DNA of 8,272 nucleotides from Deltaproteobacteria bacterium (GTDB taxonomy: Bacteria > Desulfobacterota > Desulfobulbia > Desulfobulbales > Desulfobulbaceae), in the NCBI GenBank assembly GCA_013151365.1, contig JAADIK010000083.1, positions 1 to 8,272 on the forward strand. The letters run 5' to 3'. Positions 5,454-8,272 of the stretch are shown piece by piece. The translations under genes and the position numbers were made by a program. How positions within the stretch are numbered: the first letter of the stretch is position 1; the number at the start of each line of letters is the position of its first letter. Below the pieces are notes generated by a model that saw nothing but the letters and a program-made list of their open reading frames with translations, made no database searches and was not told the origin of the DNA.

Positions 5454-7956
5454 CATCGAGCACGGTACGGATGGTCTGCAGCAGGTCGCGCATGATAAGG
5501 GGTTTCTGGACGAACCTGCGGATACCCATCTCCGTCGCCAGGTTTTGATTCATGTCCTCACTGTAGCCGGTACAGAGAATGATGGGGAGATCCGGCCTGT
5601 CGGCGAGGATACTGCTCGCCAGTTGCTTGCCGCTCATCGCCGGCATGGTCAGGTCGGTTATGACCAGGTCGATACCTTGCGGATCGGCGAAAAAATGATC
5701 AAGTGCCTTGGTGCTGCTGGTGAAGGTGGTGACGGTATAACCGAACTGGGTCAACATCTGCCGGCTCATCTCGACAATCTGCTCTTCATCGTCAACGAAC
5801 ATTATTCGCTCCGTGCCGCCGGCAAACTTCCCGCCGGCCTCATTCTGCAGTTCCCTGGCGTTATCCGGGGCCAGCCGGGGCAGGTAAACCGTGAAGACCG
5901 CCCCTCGGCCGGGATGGCTCTCCACCATGATCGTCCCCCGGTAACCCCGGACGATACCGTGCACCACGGCAAGACCGAGCCCCGTCCCCTCGCCGATATC
6001 CTTGGTGGTGAAATAGGGATCAAAGATTCTTTTTCTGGTCTCGTTATCCATTCCGGTCCCGGTATCCCTGACGGTGAGCTGGACATAGGACCCGGGCGGC
6101 AGATCGATATCAGGCGCCAATCGTTCACCGCTGCATTCCACATCGGCCACCCTGATGCTCAGGATACCGCCATGTTCGCGCATGGCCTGGTAGCCGTTTG
6201 TACAAAGGTTCATCACGATCTGGTGGATCTGGGTCGAATCGGCCATGACCAGCCCCTTTGACTCAATGGACGACTCAATGGAAATCGTTGTCGGGATGGA
6301 AGAGCGCAGCAGCTTCAAGGCTTCCCCGACAATGGGGCCGATCTCCAGGGGGTGTTGTTCCTCCCCGGTCTTCCTGCTGAAGGCGAGTATCTGCTGAACC
6401 AGGCTTCTGGCCCGTTCCGCGGCTTTCCGCACCTGTTCCAGGGGCCGGCGCAGCTCACTGTCCGCCGTGACCTTGTAAAGCGCCAGCTCGGTATAGCCGA
6501 AGATCGCGGTCAGGATGTTGTTGAAATCGTGCGCTACGCCGCCGGCCAGGGTGCCGATGGCCTCCATTTTCTGGGCCTGGCGCAACTCGCCCTCCAGTCG
6601 TTTCCGCTGGCTGATCTCCTCTGAAATGACAAAAATATATTCCCGGTTCTCCAGTTTGAAGTAACTGGTATTCATTTCAATCGGGATCTCGTGACCATCC
6701 CGGTGCCGTATCCTGGTCTCGTAGGTCACCGCACCCTGCCGGCGGATGCCATCGAGGATCTGCCGGTAATTCTCTTCGGACCAGACCAGGCTGAGGTCGG
6801 CGATGGAGAGATTCAGGAACTCTTCCCGGCTGTAGCCGGCGGCCTTGCAGGCCGCGTCATTGACGTAAAAAAAACGGCATTGCTTCAGGGTATTGCCGAC
6901 AACATACCAGGTAATGGGCAGGGTGCTGTGGTCAAAGGCATACTTGGCCATGACCAGTTCACGATGCGTCTGTTTTGCCAGAGTGAGATCTTTGACAATC
7001 ATCTGCACGTACGCGGTGCCGCCGATATCCAGGGGGATAATGGTCAACTCGGCGGCAAAAAACGTCCCGTCAAACCTGCGGGCCTGCCCTTTAACGGTCT
7101 GCATTCCTGTCCGGACAGCCTCTTCGGTTGCCTGCGCTATCCCGATGCCGTTCCCGTCCGCCGGGCTGACCGGCAGGAGATCAACCGGTTGCCGGCCGAT
7201 TAGCTGTTGCCGGCGGCATTGAAAGAGTTGGAGTAGGTTGTGGTTGCAATCGACGATGAGCCCGTTCTTCAGCAACAGGACCGGCTCCGGCGTGTTGGCA
7301 AAAAGGGAGTGATAGAGCTGCCGGTCGTGACGCAGGGCGGTTACATCATAACCCTGGGCGAGTATATAGAGCAGTTCCCCTTCGGTATTTTTGATCGAAT
7401 TCAGGAAAAAATCGAGGAAAAGGACGTTCTGTTCACTGTCGACATGGACGGTGTCGAAACGAACCGCATCCCGGCCGGCAACGATATCGTCAAGCGCCCG
7501 GCGCAACTTTTTCTGTTCGGCGGCCGAGTGCGACCACCAGGGAGTTTCCGGGAAAGGCCGTCCCGGTATCTGCTCTTCGGAACAGCCGGCCGTTGCCAGG
7601 GCCTGCCGGTTGACCGCCAGCACAATGCCGCCGGGATCAAGCAGCCAGCAAAGCTGTTGATAATTTTCGAAAACCGTTTGAAACTTTTTTTCTTCCAGGT
7701 GTAATTCCTTCCTCTCCCTGTCGACCTCCTTCCGCAGCCTGCCATTGAACAGAAAAAAAGCAATGGCAACAGAGAGAACAAGACCGTCCAGGACCACGAC
7801 GGCCCAGGCAAAGGACGAAGAAATCCGCAGTCCATCCATGCCGGTCCCGGTCCCGGTTGCGGCGCAGACGATCGACGGCAGCAGGGCAAACCGGAAAAAC
7901 AAGGTGGCAGGCAGCAGCAGGCGGCTCAGCCGCCGGATTTGTGAACAAAGATACAT
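5437..7956 (-). CDS. Hybrid sensor histidine kinase with PAS-like domains and C-terminal receiver
   Basis: This 839-residue membrane-anchored hybrid sensor kinase should autophosphorylate and relay to its own receiver. A signal-like hydrophobic segment (10-34, ending IVCAATG) precedes a transmembrane segment (about 47-70) and a charged, probably coiled-coil linker (71-100). There is almost no periplasmic domain, so sensing is probably cytoplasmic, by PAS-like regions near 91-209, 212-327 and 336-453. The third, with FFYVNDAACKAAGYSREEF, is the clearest. HisKA has H476 in AHDFNN. The ATPase domain has N583/N587 (NLCTN), DTGTGM (631-636), DPYFTTK (646-652) and GEGTGLGLA (655-663). The receiver has D722-D723, phospho-acceptor D768, T796 and K818. 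Neither ATG 7956 nor in-frame TTG 7986 (ten residues more) has a Shine-Dalgarno; I prefer the ATG. No response regulator or output gene is in the window, so its target is unknown. Confidence 0.9.
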   Translation of the reverse strand: MYLCSQIRRLSRLLLPATLFFRFALLPSIVCAATGTGTGMDGLRISSSFAWAVVVLDGLVLSVAIAFFLFNGRLRKEVDRERKELHLEEKKFQTVFENYQQLCWLLDPGGIVLAVNRQALATAGCSEEQIPGRPFPETPWWSHSAAEQKKLRRALDDIVAGRDAVRFDTVHVDSEQNVLFLDFFLNSIKNTEGELLYILAQGYDVTALRHDRQLYHSLFANTPEPVLLLKNGLIVDCNHNLLQLFQCRRQQLIGRQPVDLLPVSPADGNGIGIAQATEEAVRTGMQTVKGQARRFDGTFFAAELTIIPLDIGGTAYVQMIVKDLTLAKQTHRELVMAKYAFDHSTLPITWYVVGNTLKQCRFFYVNDAACKAAGYSREEFLNLSIADLSLVWSEENYRQILDGIRRQGAVTYETRIRHRDGHEIPIEMNTSYFKLENREYIFVISEEISQRKRLEGELRQAQKMEAIGTLAGGVAHDFNNILTAIFGYTELALYKVTADSELRRPLEQVRKAAERARSLVQQILAFSRKTGEEQHPLEIGPIVGEALKLLRSSIPTTISIESSIESKGLVMADSTQIHQIVMNLCTNGYQAMREHGGILSIRVADVECSGERLAPDIDLPPGSYVQLTVRDTGTGMDNETRKRIFDPYFTTKDIGEGTGLGLAVVHGIVRGYRGTIMVESHPGRGAVFTVYLPRLAPDNARELQNEAGGKFAGGTERIMFVDDEEQIVEMSRQMLTQFGYTVTTFTSSTKALDHFFADPQGIDLVITDLTMPAMSGKQLASSILADRPDLPIILCTGYSEDMNQNLATEMGIRRFVQKPLIMRDLLQTIRTVLDEKRPG

Positions 7957-8010
7957 ATTGAGAAGAGAGACAGGATATGCTGCCAAGGGAAAAAAATAGT
8001 ATTCATTATT

Positions 8011-8145
8011 TTATCTAAGCACCTTTTCCGGTGAAAAATCAATACGTTTTTCATCGGTTATGTCCCGGCCCGGCGCCTCCTGCGCCCAACTGCCGGTCCC
8101 TGCCGGGCCGTCGCAAATCCGCCGGTCTTTCAGCAACGTCTCCAT
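8011..8145 (-). CDS. Possible small ORF, 44 codons, unknown function
   Basis: ATG at 8145 opens a frame running to TAA at 8011-8013, starting METLLKDRRICDGPAGTGSW and ending with the charged tail DEKRIDFSPEKVLR. It is not a family I recognise, and it has no hydrophobic segment or repeated cysteines. For it: it begins right after an AT-rich, promoter-like patch, it ends about 55 bases before the kinase ATG on the same strand, and its second half has an ordinary protein-like composition. Against it: the ribosome site is weak (only CAAG about four bases before the ATG), and the frame overlaps two inverted repeats that may be the real function of this DNA. It could also be a chance frame or a remnant. 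Confidence 0.25.
   Translation of the reverse strand: METLLKDRRICDGPAGTGSWAQEAPGRDITDEKRIDFSPEKVLR
8028..8057. promoter_or_regulatory. 11-bp inverted repeat upstream of the kinase gene
   Basis: CCGGTGAAAAA (8028-8038) and TTTTTCATCGG (8047-8057) are inverted copies with one mismatch, separated by 8 bases. As + strand RNA the mismatch is a G-U pair, so all 11 positions could pair. The repeat lies 72-101 bases upstream of the kinase ATG. Its symmetry and spacing suit a dimeric regulator site. It is not followed by a T tract on either strand, so it is not a typical terminator. Confidence 0.4.
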
Positions 8146-8185
8146 GTTACTTGAACCGTTTTATGTTATAATATATTTTAATACC

Positions 8186-8272
8186 TGAATCCGTGAGCGT
8201 TCGAGAACGGTGCAGATGCAAGGCGGCAACGAGGTTGATTATCCTGGTGTGATATCAACGAGTTGCCAACGC
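8186..8272. repeat. Palindromic intergenic repeat, cut by the window edge
   Basis: Inside this stretch GGCAAC (8225-8230) pairs with GTTGCC (8262-8267), and GTTGAT (8234-8239) pairs with ATCAAC (8254-8259), forming an imperfect hairpin with a 14-base apex. The flank to the left (ATCCGTG, GAACGGTGCA) looks like the outer arm of a larger palindrome whose partner arm would lie beyond 8272. From memory, comparable elements recur between genes in deltaproteobacterial genomes. The left boundary is a guess, and membership of a repeat family cannot be proved here. Confidence 0.45.

Larger units (their letters stand above)
7957..8272. other. Upstream region of the kinase gene: inverted repeats, AT-rich patch, repeat edge
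   Basis: No ORF over 60 codons begins in these 316 bases; only the optional TTG extension of the kinase (to 7986) reaches in. From the kinase outward there is an AT-rich stretch (7988-8016), then an 11-bp inverted repeat (8028-8057). Next is a GC-rich 9-bp stem (8066-8074 with 8102-8110), which also lies within a possible 44-codon minus-strand ORF. Then comes a very AT-rich patch (8157-8190), and finally a palindromic repeat running to the window edge. The kinase promoter is probably within 7960-8020 or in the AT patch, but I cannot pick a convincing -35/-10 pair. Confidence 0.5.

Noticed and set aside
5434..6261. + strand open frame after the selenoprotein gene, opposite the kinase receiver and ATPase domains
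   Set aside because: It is a shadow of the kinase gene, whose DTGTGM, GEGTGLGLA and receiver aspartates are intact on the minus strand.
8151..8179. + strand promoter from TTGAAC (8151) and TATAAT (8167)
   Set aside because: The hexamers are only 10 bases apart. At 17-base spacing the -10 would be TATTTT, a poor match, and no gene follows on + within the window.
1..8272. CRISPR array, tRNA, rRNA, insertion sequence or transposase
   Set aside because: I saw no regularly spaced direct repeats, cloverleaf-like sequence, rRNA-like stretch or transposase motifs on either strand.

Overview
The window reads as a piece of a GC-rich chromosome from an anaerobic Gram-negative bacterium. I would place it provisionally in the Desulfobacterota (sulfate- or sulfur-metabolising 'deltaproteobacteria'). 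The grounds are an ADP-forming acyl-CoA synthetase beside a CoA-transferase fused to a GNAT domain, a probable selenoprotein (which would need selenocysteine machinery), a multi-PAS hybrid histidine kinase, and large degenerate palindromes at both window edges. This placement is inference: no rRNA or marker gene is present.

Layout, left to right. Bases 7-83 hold a large imperfect palindrome. A YycJ/WalJ-type metallo-beta-lactamase-fold hydrolase follows on + (197-982). It is convergent, 13 bp apart, with a minus-strand pair that is probably one operon. The upstream member is a fused alpha-beta ADP-forming acetyl/acyl-CoA synthetase (2905-5007). Thirty-one bp downstream is an acetyl-CoA hydrolase/4-hydroxybutyrate-type CoA-transferase with a C-terminal GNAT acetyltransferase domain (996-2873). 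Diverging from this operon on + is a small thioredoxin-fold gene (5149-5421) with an in-frame TGA exactly at the first position of a CxxC-type redox motif. It reads best as a 90-residue selenoprotein with a UPRC active site. A convergent hybrid sensor kinase (5437-7956, minus; three PAS-like regions, HisKA, HATPase and receiver) fills most of the rest. Its upstream region (7957-8272) holds a possible 44-codon ORF, inverted repeats, an AT-rich patch and a second palindromic repeat running off the window edge.

How the parts fit. The synthetase couples acyl-CoA cleavage to ATP formation, or runs in reverse to activate acids. The CoA-transferase moves CoA between acids, and the fused GNAT domain may link this to protein lysine acetylation, as in Pat-type enzymes. 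The selenoprotein and kinase show no evident functional tie to that operon. The main item for a second look is the selenoprotein, because ordinary gene callers would start it at 5206 and lose the N-terminal strand and the active site.
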